Below, piece after piece: positions 1 through 6,286 of a stretch of 7,507 bases of DNA. Positions within the stretch are counted from its first letter, which is position 1; every line of letters starts with the position of its first letter. The stretch covers positions 1 through 7,507 of the forward strand of contig JAJYPA010000410.1 of NCBI GenBank assembly GCA_021795795.1, in the 5' to 3' direction. Both the position numbers and the translations under genes were made by a program. This DNA is from Pseudomonadota bacterium (GTDB taxonomy: Bacteria > Pseudomonadota > Gammaproteobacteria > Halothiobacillales > Halothiobacillaceae). The notes beneath the pieces were generated by a model, which saw only the letters and a list, made by a program, of their open reading frames with translations, was not told the origin of the DNA and did not search any database.

Positions 1-2
1 AT

Positions 3-662
3 CTGAATGCACTGCTCGATGCAGCCGAGCTTGGCGTGGAAGCCAAGAAGAAAACACGCACCGTATTGAATCGGCTATGGCTGGAGCCACGCGCCGAACT
101 GGTCGATTACGCGGATCGCGGCGTGGCCATCCACAAGACGCAGCCGGCCATTCCCGTCGCGGCGCTGTGCTGGGGCATGTCGGTGGCGACCTACCCGTTT
201 TTTGGCAAAGTGGCCGAGCTGGTGGGCCGCCTCTCCGCCATCCAGGGCGACTGCGCGTCCGCCGAAGTGCATCGCCGGATGAGCGAGACCTACGGAGAGC
301 GCGAAGGCACTCGGCGCATGACCAACATGGTCATCCAGAGCCAGGCGAGTTGGGGCGCCGTGGAGCGGGTCGAGAAAGGAAAGCGGGTCATCCGGCTGGC
401 ACCAACCGCGATCGACAACGACGAACTCACGGCCTGGTTGATCGAGGCGGCCGTGCGCTACGCTGGCAAGCCCGTTTCAGTGCCCAGCCTGCAGTCGCTG
501 CCCGTGTTGTTCCCGTTCACCCTGACGCGGCCCCTGGCCTACGTGGTGTCGAACAGTGCAAACCTGATCCTTCGGTCGGAAGGGCCGAGTAACCAGTTTG
601 TCGCGTTGCGCGGTATAACATCGTCTTCGAATGCGCCTATTATATATGGAAGCCTCCCGTGA
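3..662 (+). CDS. Unrecognised protein, 5' end outside the window
   Basis: The reading frame is open from the window edge to a TGA at 660-662, giving 219 visible residues. A GTG at position 36 lies inside the frame but has no ribosome binding site, so the gene most likely starts upstream. The protein is soluble-looking and mostly helical in character. It has a charged start (EAKKKTRTVLNRLWLEP), a middle with GREGTRRM-like basic turns (YGEREGTRRMTNMVIQSQAS) that could be a helix-turn-helix or winged-helix region, and a hydrophobic stretch near the end (SLPVLFPFTLTRPLAYVV). No signal peptide or catalytic motif was seen, and I do not recognise the family. The last 20 or so codons become AT-rich and low in complexity (SSSNAPIIYGSLP), so the natural C-terminus may have been lost and the frame may now run into non-coding DNA. 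Lying next to an integration site it could be accessory DNA, but that is a guess. Confidence 0.6.
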   Translation: MNALLDAAELGVEAKKKTRTVLNRLWLEPRAELVDYADRGVAIHKTQPAIPVAALCWGMSVATYPFFGKVAELVGRLSAIQGDCASAEVHRRMSETYGEREGTRRMTNMVIQSQASWGAVERVEKGKRVIRLAPTAIDNDELTAWLIEAAVRYAGKPVSVPSLQSLPVLFPFTLTRPLAYVVSNSANLILRSEGPSNQFVALRGITSSSNAPIIYGSLP

Positions 663-970
663 TTTAGGTCGTTAAAACTTCGATGGCTTGCCAAGGCATG
701 CGCGAGGCGAGGATGGCCAGCGGGTGGCGAGGATCGATCGTTTAGCCGATACGCCCATAGAAAAAATCTTCTGTCGCAGGGCAAGTGGCCACATCGAACT
801 TCAGAAAATGTCAAAAATCGTTGTAAAACAAAGTGTTATATTACCATAAAGACTATCTGAGGCCAATGATATCAATGGGTTGTGTGTATTTCATAGGCTA
901 TCTACGATCCCGCCTGAGCGGATACCCCGTTATCCCCCTGAGGTTGGATATAGGTTGGATAAAAAAATAA
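663..970. other. Non-coding, AT-richer spacer
   Basis: I see no convincing gene in this stretch. Base composition shifts from the GC-rich gene on the left to an AT-rich block at about 790-900. A short minus-strand open frame crosses 539-814, but it overlaps the real gene and has no recognisable content. The only structure seen is a pair of GGTTGGATA repeats and a small GGATA/TATCC inverted repeat (920-924 and 931-935). If the tRNA reading is right, this is the chromosomal spacer downstream of the original tRNA-Lys gene. Confidence 0.5.
941..961 (+). repeat. Two direct copies of AGGTTGGATA
   Basis: AGGTTGGATA occurs at 941-950 and again at 952-961, a period of 11 bases or about one helical turn. 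The GGATA core is also found at 920-924, and inverted as TATCC at 931-935. The array sits directly beside the terminator. It could be a protein site or simple sequence slippage, and nothing in the window decides between them. Confidence 0.45.
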
Positions 971-1006
971 AGGCACTCAAGATAACATCTTAAGTGCCTG
1001 TTTTAT
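961..1006 (-). terminator. Rho-independent terminator behind the tRNA-Lys remnant
   Basis: The arms AGGCACT (971-977) and AGTGCCT (993-999) pair perfectly. After one C/A mismatch, AAGAT (979-983) pairs with ATCTT (987-991) around an AAC loop, giving 12 base pairs in all. On the minus strand the hairpin is followed by TTATTTTTTT; on the plus strand by GTTTTATTT, so it could work in both directions. It begins 8-9 bases after the CCA end of the minus-strand tRNA remnant, which is where a tRNA terminator belongs. It is therefore most simply read as the original terminator of the tRNA-Lys gene. Confidence 0.88.
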
Positions 1007-1007
1007 T

Positions 1008-1038
1008 TGGTGGGTTGTGAGGGGATCGAACCCACGAC
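1008..1038 (-). pseudogene. tRNA-Lys(CTT) remnant, 3' half (T-arm to CCA)
   Basis: Read on the minus strand, this stretch ends in the T-loop TTCGATC, the acceptor strand ACAACCC, the discriminator A and an encoded CCA at position 1008. The T-stem pairs as G-C, T-T (mismatch), G-C, G-C, G-C. No 5' half of a tRNA is present anywhere in the window, so it is not a functional gene. It continues at 6287-6308 after the IS21 element is removed. Bases 1031-1038 (CCCACGAC) are the left copy of the IS21 target duplication. The likely meaning is one end (att) of an element integrated in a tRNA-Lys(CTT) gene. Confidence 0.82.
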
Positions 1039-1044
1039 TGCGTA

Positions 1045-1136
1045 TTCCACGTGAAATCGGCCACCGATTCCACGGCAAACTGGCCACCTGTTCCACCGCA
1101 AACCGGCCACCCGTTCCACGGGAATCCGGCCACTTG
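1045..1136 (+). repeat. Left-end array of four 23-bp IS21 repeats
   Basis: Four units follow each other without gaps at 1045-1067, 1068-1090, 1091-1113 and 1114-1136. Each begins TTCCAC and carries a GGCCAC core near its end. Variation is mostly in the middle three to six bases. Multiple end repeats of this kind are the binding sites for the IstA transposase in IS21-family elements. The array is matched by three inverted units at the right end. Confidence 0.9.
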
Positions 1137-1155
1137 AGGAAGGGAAAGCGACGTG

Positions 1156-1168
1156 CGGGGTAACCCCG
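1156..1168. promoter_or_regulatory. Short perfect inverted repeat in the istA leader
   Basis: CGGGG (1156-1160) and CCCCG (1164-1168) form a 5-bp GC stem around TAA, between the left-end repeats and istA. It could limit read-through transcription into istA or be an operator. No clear promoter boxes were found around it, so the role is unknown. Confidence 0.3.
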
Positions 1169-1199
1169 GCGGTCTAAGGCACTTTTGCCGAGGACTGCC

Positions 1200-1490
1200 A
1201 TGCCCAATACGAGGTTGCCCATGCGGAAGATTACGGAAGTTTTGCGGTTATACGGTAACGGTCGTCTCTCCAAGAGAGAGATAGCGCGCGCCATTGGGAT
1301 CAGTCGGTCCACGGTCAGTGAATACCTTCGGCGAGCACAGGCGGCGGGTCTTGGTTGGCCACTGCCTCCAGAGTTGACAGAACAAGGCCTGGAACGGCTT
1401 TTGTTTCCACCGCCACCGCCTTCTCGGGCGCGTCGATCGGAGCCGGATTGGTCGGTTCTACACCAGGAGATGCGGCGCAAAGGTGTGTAA
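1200..1490 (+). pseudogene. istA: IstA transposase, N-terminal fragment
   Basis: This is the first part of the IS21 transposase, cut off by the IS66 element. The start chosen is the ATG at 1200, with GAGGA at 1190-1194 spaced 5 bases upstream; a TTG at 1185 is possible but has no such site. Residues 24-45 (SKREIARAIGISRSTVSEYL) are the helix-turn-helix that binds the end repeats. They are followed by the proline run and a linker typical of IstA. The fragment ends KGV with a TAA at 1488-1490, where the last bases belong to the IS66 end. It encodes a 96-residue peptide with DNA-binding motif but no catalytic domain. Such a peptide, if made, could occupy the element's ends. The rest of the gene resumes at 4160. 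Confidence 0.93.
1479..1486 (+). repeat. IS66 target duplication, left copy (AAAGGTGT)
   Basis: AAAGGTGT lies directly before the GTAACCGT end of the IS66 element and is repeated exactly at 4160-4167, just after its other end. Eight bases is the usual duplication for IS66-family insertion. Confidence 0.95.
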
Positions 1491-1507
1491 CCGTCCAAAC
1501 TAGACCG
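1487..1507 (+). repeat. IS66 left inverted repeat
   Basis: GTAACCGTCCAAAC starts the element and is followed by a less conserved part with ACCG at 1504-1507. Its partner is at 4139-4159. It sits at the 3' side of the operon, about 20 bases beyond the stop of the fourth gene. Confidence 0.92.
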
Positions 1508-1525
1508 CTATTGTCCCAAGCGAGG

Positions 1526-1843
1526 TTATCTGAGTCGTTTTTTATCGGCGGTCGGCTGTTGGGGTTGGGTGGGTCTGGCGTCCTTTACCGGTGAGAGCAG
1601 ATGGGGTGGGACATTCCAGCTCTGGCGGTTGTCGGTGACCACGGTGACGGTCTTGCGGTTATACTTGACCACCGTGCCCATCAAGCGTCCCCCCTGGTGG
1701 GCAAAGCTGACGCGCTGACCGGGATGGAAGCGCATCATCTCCAGGTGCGCCTGCATCGACTCGAGCATTTTCAGGCGCGCCACCACGCGCTGGTTGAGTT
1801 CCAGCAGTTCCTCGAAGCTCAGGCCGTCAATGTCCATGGGCAT
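1526..1843 (-). CDS. Small passenger protein with a KOW/SH3-like domain in IS66
   Basis: This is a 105-residue protein encoded downstream of tnpC inside the IS66 ends. The ATG at 1843 is preferred because it overlaps the 3' end of tnpC (stop at 1827-1829), which suggests translational coupling; ATG 1837 is also possible, and the frame is open up to 1876. The N-terminal third is a leucine- and glutamate-rich helix (LSFEELLELNQRVVARLKML). It is followed by a compact beta-rich part with FHPGQRVSF, GTVVKYNRKTVTVVTD and WNVPPHLL. That pattern, PG-x-V then G-x-V then basic-T-V-x-V, looks like a small KOW/SH3-type fold seen in some nucleic-acid-binding proteins. The tail is rich in P, Q and K and probably disordered. 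I recall similar stand-alone proteins in proteobacteria, but could not check. A role in transposition or RNA/DNA binding is inference. Confidence 0.75.
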   Translation of the reverse strand: MPMDIDGLSFEELLELNQRVVARLKMLESMQAHLEMMRFHPGQRVSFAHQGGRLMGTVVKYNRKTVTVVTDNRQSWNVPPHLLSPVKDARPTQPQQPTADKKRLR

Positions 1844-3398
1844 GGTCGAGATCCGAGCGCAGCGGGTTGTTGGCAAAGCGGTCTTTCCAGACCCGTGGGG
1901 TCAGTGCTTCCACATCTCGGGCCGGGTGCAGGGCGACCCGTTGCAGGACATCCACCAGGTAGGTGTAGGGATCGACGTGATGTAGTCGGCAGGTGGTCAG
2001 CAGGCTCTGGATGATGCCAACGTGCCTTGCCCCCACCTCGCTCCAGCAGAACAGCCAGTTCTTGCGCCCCATCGGGATGACCCGCAGGGCCCGCTCCAGA
2101 TGATTGGTATCGATGGGCACCTCGGGATCGTTCAGGTAGACCTTGAGCTGAGCCTGGTGATTCTCGGCATAGACCAAGGCCTTGGCCAAAGGATCGCTGT
2201 TGAGCAGATCCATGCGTTGGCGTTGCTGGTGACACCAGCCGAAGAAGGCCTCGGCGATCGGGCCGGCATGGCGGCTGCGGTAGTCGCGCTTCGGTTCGCC
2301 TTCGAGTCCCTGTTCTCGAATCTGCTGTTCGACCCGGTACAGTGCGCCGATCCGGGTGAGGGCCTCCTGCGCCGCCGGGTCCTGGTCCTTGGCCCGCTCA
2401 AAGTAGCGCCGGGTGTGTGCCCAACACTGGGCCCGAGTCACCTGTGGTCGGGATTTGGCATAGCGGTCGTAGGCCGCATAACCATCACTGAGCAGCACGC
2501 CGGCAAAGCCCGCGAGCTGTTGCTCCACGTGGGCGCTGCCACGGCTCGTCGACCAGGTAAAGCACAACTCGTCGTCCTCTCCATAGATCGGCCAGTACCA
2601 GGTGGCCTGCAGCTGACCCGGCTTCTTGCGCCCCGCCTTGATCGGCGTCTCGTCCATCGCCAGCACACGGCTCTGCAGGATGTGCCGCCACTGAGCATCG
2701 TAGATGGGGCGCAGGAGCTCAATGGCCCGTTGGGTGTAGTTCGTCAGCGTACTGCGACTCAGGGTGATACCGGCGTCCTGGAGTCGCTGGTGTTGACGAT
2801 AGAGCGGGAGGTGGTAGCAGAATTTGTCCACCAGGATGCCGGCCAGCAGGCTGACATCGGCGAGGCTACCCGCGAACACCGCGGCAGGGGCCGGCACTTC
2901 CCGCAGGCTGGAGGAGGCCTTGTGCCGCCATACCGGGCGGCGGTACTCGAGCACCACGTAGCTGCCGGGACGCTGGGCCAGACGGCGGGTGATCTGGTAA
3001 TCGATCACCTCGTACTGATCGGCATCGGGGCCATGGAACTCGGGCGCGGAGAGTTCGATCACCTCGACGGGGACATCGGGGCCGAAGCGCAGACCGGCAT
3101 CGGTCACATCGTCGGCGTTGCGCTGCTTTGGCTTGCGCCGCCGATAGCTGATCTCTTCGGTGGGCGTAGGATCGGCCGCCGGTGGGGCATCGCCCAGCAG
3201 AGTGCTGAGATCGAGCTGATTGGGATGTTCGAGGATCCGCTTCTCGGACTTGCGCCCGAACAGCTGCCGCTTGAACCAGTCGAGTTGCTGTTTGAGCGAG
3301 GCGATTTCGGCGCGAAGGGCCTGGATGACCGCGGTCGGATCTCCCCCAGGGGAGAAGGTATTTTTTGCTGTGCAGTCCGACAGTTGCATGCACGGCAT
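1827..3398 (-). CDS. tnpC: IS66-family transposase TnpC
   Basis: At 523 residues this is normal length for TnpC, the catalytic protein of IS66 elements. A leucine-zipper-like coiled coil is near the start (about residues 22-48, ALRAEIASLKQQLDWFKRQL), followed by the family's FGRKSEKR motif (47-54). The DDE acid residues are visible as D249 (LAMDETPIKAG), D305 (LLSDGYAAYD) and E435 (TNHLERALR). The C-terminal IS66 segment LLTTCRLHHVDPYTYLVDVL is at 467-485. The cysteine pairs of the usual zinc-finger region (about 90-130) are absent, so it belongs to a subgroup without that finger or has lost it. The ATG at 3398 overlaps the tnpB stop by one base (TAATG), which indicates coupled translation. 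Confidence 0.96.
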   Translation of the reverse strand: MPCMQLSDCTAKNTFSPGGDPTAVIQALRAEIASLKQQLDWFKRQLFGRKSEKRILEHPNQLDLSTLLGDAPPAADPTPTEEISYRRRKPKQRNADDVTDAGLRFGPDVPVEVIELSAPEFHGPDADQYEVIDYQITRRLAQRPGSYVVLEYRRPVWRHKASSSLREVPAPAAVFAGSLADVSLLAGILVDKFCYHLPLYRQHQRLQDAGITLSRSTLTNYTQRAIELLRPIYDAQWRHILQSRVLAMDETPIKAGRKKPGQLQATWYWPIYGEDDELCFTWSTSRGSAHVEQQLAGFAGVLLSDGYAAYDRYAKSRPQVTRAQCWAHTRRYFERAKDQDPAAQEALTRIGALYRVEQQIREQGLEGEPKRDYRSRHAGPIAEAFFGWCHQQRQRMDLLNSDPLAKALVYAENHQAQLKVYLNDPEVPIDTNHLERALRVIPMGRKNWLFCWSEVGARHVGIIQSLLTTCRLHHVDPYTYLVDVLQRVALHPARDVEALTPRVWKDRFANNPLRSDLDHAHGH

Positions 3399-3778
3399 TA
3401 TACCTTTTCGGGTCTCCCGAGGCTACGGTTTCCGCCCTTTTTGAAGCGTTTGAAGCGGCGCAGCGAGGACAGATCGATGCCTTCGATGATCAGCTTCAGC
3501 TCCGTCCAGCTCAGCACCCGCCTGTCACCGCCCAGGCCATCGACGTGAAAGCGGCCCGCCTCCAGGCGCTTGCTCCACAGGCAGTAACCGCCCGGCTCGA
3601 AGTACAGCACCTTGAGTTGCGTGCGCCTGCTGTTGATGAACACGAACAATTGGCCGCTGGCCGGATCCTCGGCTAACTTCTGTCGCACCAGGGCGCTGAG
3701 CCCATCGAAGGACTTGCGCAGGTCCGCAGGCGGCGTATACAGCCATACCCGGAGGACGGCCGACCCGGGGACCAGCAT
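3398..3778 (-). CDS. tnpB: IS66 accessory protein TnpB
   Basis: This is the second gene of the IS66 operon, needed for transposition in tested family members although its exact biochemical role is unclear. The chosen ATG at 3778 lies 2 bases after the tnpA stop and gives 126 residues, close to family length. A GTG at 3805 would add nine residues and overlap tnpA. Family motifs are plain: VWLYTPPADLRKSFDGLSAL (11-30) and GQLFVFINSRRTQLKVLYF (42-60), followed by the YCLWSKRLEAGRF block (65-77). The C-terminus is basic (RRFKRFKKGG), unlike the acidic or neutral ends of many relatives. The stop TAA shares a base with the tnpC start. Confidence 0.95.
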   Translation of the reverse strand: MLVPGSAVLRVWLYTPPADLRKSFDGLSALVRQKLAEDPASGQLFVFINSRRTQLKVLYFEPGGYCLWSKRLEAGRFHVDGLGGDRRVLSWTELKLIIEGIDLSSLRRFKRFKKGGNRSLGRPEKV

Positions 3779-3780
3779 GG

Positions 3781-4077
3781 TCAGCCTTGGCGTAGCCGCA
3801 GACACACCCCATTGCCCAGATCGAGCTCGATGTGCCAGCCACGCGCTGGCTCAGAGACCTCGGGTGCCAGCTCGAGCCAATCGTTCAATGAGCCGCCTCG
3901 GGCACTGGCGGGATCCTCGGCTAAGCCTGCACTATCGGCCCGCAGCTTGCGCTTCCAATAACCAAAGGTCGCCACGGCTACACCGGCTTGGGCACAGAAT
4001 GCTCTTTGCGTCAGGCCGCTGACCCCTTGTTCGTCGATCAGTCGTTGCCAGTCGGCCCTGCTGTACCGCTGCTTCAT
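3781..4077 (-). CDS. tnpA: IS66 accessory protein TnpA
   Basis: This is the first gene of the IS66 operon: 98 residues, a small DNA-binding-type protein. Residues 21-45 ([20 protein letters not shown], then WKRKL) form the helix-turn-helix typical of TnpA, with the conserved WKRKL end. The rest is a variable linker and a short beta-rich tail ([18 protein letters not shown]) that is also characteristic. The ATG at 4077 has AGGAG at 4084-4088, six bases upstream, so the start is well supported. The stop TGA (3781-3783) is followed 2 bases later by the tnpB ATG. The distance from the element's right end is only 82 bases, so the operon promoter must lie in that space or outside. Confidence 0.95.
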   Translation of the reverse strand: MKQRYSRADWQRLIDEQGVSGLTQRAFCAQAGVAVATFGYWKRKLRADSAGLAEDPASARGGSLNDWLELAPEVSEPARGWHIELDLGNGVCLRLRQG

Positions 4078-4083
4078 ATCGCG

Positions 4084-4104
4084 CTCCTGTATGTCAATGC
4101 AGGA
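4084..4104. promoter_or_regulatory. Inverted repeat giving ribosome binding sites on both strands
   Basis: TCCTG (4085-4089) and CAGGA (4100-4104) are inverted copies. On the minus strand the first provides CAGGAG for tnpA. On the plus strand the second provides AGGA seven bases before an ATG at 4112, which is in frame with the 3' part of istA. The pair could also fold as a weak hairpin in either transcript. Confidence 0.45.
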
Positions 4105-4138
4105 ACAGGTTATGGCGCGCAGGTCAGGCCGGGAAGTA

Positions 4139-4159
4139 CGGTGCGGTTTGAACGGTTAC
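4139..4159 (-). repeat. IS66 right inverted repeat
   Basis: Read on the minus strand it begins GTAACCGTTCAAAC and includes ACCG at bases 18-21 of the repeat. It pairs with 1487-1507, with 17 of 21 bases alike. It is immediately followed by the right copy of the AAAGGTGT duplication. Confidence 0.92.
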
Positions 4160-4167
4160 AAAGGTGT
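4160..4167 (+). repeat. IS66 target duplication, right copy (AAAGGTGT)
   Basis: The sequence is identical to 1479-1486. In the joined istA it encodes K94, G95 and the start of V96. Confidence 0.95.
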
Positions 4168-5416
4168 TACCCTGCAACTGCTCTGGCAGGAATACCGGGA
4201 GCAACACCCGGACGGATACCAATACAGTGCCTTCTGTGAGCACTATCGTGCTTATGCCAAGACCTTGCCCGTAACGCTCCGCCAACGGCATGCCCCAGGA
4301 GAGCGGCTCTTTGTGGACTACAGTGGGCAGACCGTGCCGATCATCGATCCGCGTACGGGAGAGATTCGGCAGGCAGAGATCTTCCTGGCGGTGCTGGGGG
4401 CGTCCAATTACACCTACGTCGAGGCGACGTGGACGCAGGGGCTGGCCGACTGGATTGCTTCGCACGTTCGCTGTTTTGAGTTTCTGGGTGGGGTACCGGA
4501 ATTGCTCGTGCCCGACAACCTCAAAAGTGGGGTGCTCCACCCAAGCTTCTATGAGCCGGAGATTCATCCCAGCTATCAGGATCTGGCACGTCACTACGAT
4601 ACCGCGATCCTGCCGGCGCGAGTACGGAAACCGCGAGATAAGGCGAAGGTCGAGGCCGGAGTGCTCCTGGCGCAGCGCTGGATTCTGGCGCGTCTTCGGC
4701 ACCGGAAGTTCTTCAGCTTGGGGGAACTCAATGCCGCTATCCGTCCCCTCGTGATGGCATTGAATGCGCATCCCTTCCAGAAGCTGCCGGGTTCGCGTCG
4801 CAGTGTCTTCCTTAGCGTGGATCAGCCGGCCTTGAAGCCACTGCCGGTGATCCGCCATGAATTTGCCGAATGGAAGGTCGTCACCGCCGGCATCGATTAC
4901 CACGTCGAGATCGCCGGTCACTACTACTCGGTTCCTTATCGCTTTGCCCGCCAAAAGCTGGATGCCCGATACACAACCACTACTGTGGAGATCTTCCACA
5001 GGGGGGAGCGTGTGGCCAGCCATCCGCGCGCTTTCACCAAAGGGCAGCATAGCACCCAGGACGTTCATCTTGCTCCACCGCATCAGAAGGTCGCCGGATG
5101 GAATGCGCAGCGCTTTCTCGATTGGGCTCAGCGTATTGGGCCCCACACGCTGGCGGCCATCGACCATCTCCTGCGCTCCCGTCGCCACCCGCAGCAAGCG
5201 TACCGCGCTGCTCTGGGCATTTTGCGTCTGGAGAAAACCTATGGAGCGGATCGGCTCGAAGCCGCCTGCGATCGCGCTATCCAGTTGCAATCCATCAGCT
5301 GGCGGAGCCTGAATTCCATCCTCAAGAACCACCGGGATCGTCCGCCCCGTAAGCCCACGCAATCCCGTCTTCCCGCCGAACACGCCAATCTGCGTGGCGC
5401 CCACTATTACCACTGA
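4160..5416 (+). pseudogene. istA: IstA transposase, C-terminal catalytic part
   Basis: This is the remainder of istA after the IS66 insertion. Joining it to 1200-1486 across one duplication gives an uninterrupted 511-residue IstA, normal length. The frame contains the DDE triad, numbered on the joined protein: D146 ([12 protein letters not shown]), D212 ([11 protein letters not shown]) and E258 ([10 protein letters not shown]). It is followed by a Mu-type C-terminal beta barrel ([18 protein letters not shown]) and an end rich in basic residues. There is no stop or frameshift, so it has not decayed. The open frame extends left into the IS66 end, where ATG 4112 with a good ribosome site could start a 434-residue protein lacking the helix-turn-helix. 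The stop at 5414-5416 is 11 bases before istB. Confidence 0.94.
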
Positions 5417-5427
5417 CCGGAGGCCGC

Positions 5428-6183
5428 ATGCTGAATCATCCCACTTACGATACCCTGACCCGATTGCGGCTCCACGGTATGGCCCAAGCCTTAGCCGAGC
5501 AGGCGCTGCTCCCCGATGTAGAAGCCATGAGCTTCGAAGAACGCCTCGGCCCCCTGCTCGACCGGGAACAGGCGGAACGCCAAAATCGGCTGACCAGCAG
5601 CCGGCTGCGACGCGCACGGCTCAAGCAACCCGCCGTTCCCGAGGACATCGATTACCGGCACCCTCGCGGACTGGACAAGGCCTTGTTCCGGGAACTCTTG
5701 ACCGGTACCTGGATCCAGCGACACCAGAACGTTCTCCTCACCGGCCCGACCGGCGTGGGCAAAACCTATCTGGCCTGTGCCCTTGCAACGACCGCCTGCC
5801 GCCAGGGAAGCACCGCCCTGTATTATCGACTTCCCCGATTGTTTGAAGAGCTCACGCTATCGCATGGTGACGGACGATACCCCAACTTCATGGAAAAACT
5901 CGCCAAGGTCGATGTGCTGTTACTCGACGATTGGGGGTTGGCGCTGCTGGACGATGACCGCCGGCGGGATCTCCTGGAGATCCTGGATGACCGGTACCAG
6001 ACACGCTCTACGATCATCACCAGCCAGTTACCGGTGGCCCACTGGCACGACTCCTTGGGGGATCCCACCCTGGCCGACGCCATCCTTGATCGGCTGGTTC
6101 ACCACGCTCACCAGATCCAATTGAAAGGAGAATCGCTACGTAAGCTCAAGCCAAAATTGACGCAAGAGACCCAGTCGGAGTAA
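5428..6183 (+). CDS. istB: IstB, AAA+ ATPase helper of IS21 transposition
   Basis: This 251-residue protein is the usual length for IstB, the DnaA/DnaC-like ATPase that shapes target DNA and activates IstA. Residues 1-70 are the helical N-terminal domain that meets the transposase. Walker A is GPTGVGKT (106-113), Walker B is VLLLDDWG (163-170), sensor 1 is TSQ (198-200), and the DAILDRLVHHA segment (217-227) holds the family's sensor/arginine region. All key residues are present. The ATG at 5428 has GGAGG at 5419-5423, and the gene follows istA by 11 bases, so the two were one operon. Now that istA is split, istB expression depends on a promoter downstream of, or read-through from, the IS66 element. 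Alone it should not support transposition. Confidence 0.97.
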   Translation: MLNHPTYDTLTRLRLHGMAQALAEQALLPDVEAMSFEERLGPLLDREQAERQNRLTSSRLRRARLKQPAVPEDIDYRHPRGLDKALFRELLTGTWIQRHQNVLLTGPTGVGKTYLACALATTACRQGSTALYYRLPRLFEELTLSHGDGRYPNFMEKLAKVDVLLLDDWGLALLDDDRRRDLLEILDDRYQTRSTIITSQLPVAHWHDSLGDPTLADAILDRLVHHAHQIQLKGESLRKLKPKLTQETQSE

Positions 6184-6212
6184 ACATCCACCACCCCGGC
6201 GTCGCTCCGCTT

Positions 6213-6281
6213 CGAGTGGCCGGATTCCCGTGGACTGGGTGGCCGGTTTCAGCTGGACTGGGTGGCCGATTTGCGCGGAAT
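6213..6281 (-). repeat. Right-end array of three 23-bp IS21 repeats
   Basis: Three adjacent units lie at 6213-6235, 6236-6258 and 6259-6281, inverted relative to the left array. Each carries GTGGCCG on the plus strand. The innermost is nearly identical to the innermost unit at the left end (GGGAATCCGGCCACT on the minus strand). The left end has one unit more. Confidence 0.9.
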
Positions 6282-6286
6282 ACGCA

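Larger units (their letters stand above)
1487..4159 (-). mobile_element. IS66-family insertion sequence, complete
   Basis: The 2673-bp element has inverted ends at 1487-1507 and 4139-4159. Both begin GTAACCGT read inward, share CAAAC and ACCG, and match at 17 of 21 positions. An identical AAAGGTGT flanks it on both sides. It carries the three-gene set tnpA-tnpB-tnpC that defines the family, all on the minus strand and all without stops or frameshifts, plus a fourth small gene. It is inserted in codon 96 of istA, and removal restores that frame. Intact ends, duplications and genes suggest a recent insertion that may still be active. Confidence 0.96.
1039..6286 (+). mobile_element. IS21-family insertion sequence, interrupted by an IS66 element
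   Basis: Both ends start TGCGTATTCC when read inward (1039-1048; reverse complement at 6277-6286). They are followed, with a one-base offset, by AAATCGGCCACC. The flanks carry the same 8 bases, CCCACGAC, at 1031-1038 and 6287-6294, a target duplication size known in this family. Inside are istA and istB in the standard order, and multiple 23-bp end repeats typical of IS21 transposase binding sites. The present length is 5248 bp. Without the IS66 insertion and one 8-bp duplication it is 2567 bp, normal for the family. With istA broken, this copy should move only if an intact relative supplies IstA. Confidence 0.95.

Noticed and set aside
539..814. Minus-strand 91-codon frame in the left spacer
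   Set aside because: It overlaps the end of the left gene and has no ribosome site or recognisable content.
1008..1038. Functional tRNA gene
   Set aside because: Only the 3' part exists even after the IS21 is removed. The D-arm, 5' acceptor strand and 5' anticodon stem are missing.
1045..1136. CRISPR-like array of 23-bp units
   Set aside because: The units touch without unique spacers, lie at the element's end and are mirrored at the other end, which identifies them as IS21 transposase sites.
2022..3548. Long plus-strand open frame (508 codons) opposite tnpC
   Set aside because: It is the mirror of a well-supported IS66 tnpC with family motifs. Its protein has no recognisable domain, and long antisense frames are common in GC-rich genes.
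4124..5617. Long minus-strand open frame (497 codons) opposite istA and the start of istB
   Set aside because: It lies over two genes with clear catalytic motifs, and the translated sequence has no family features.
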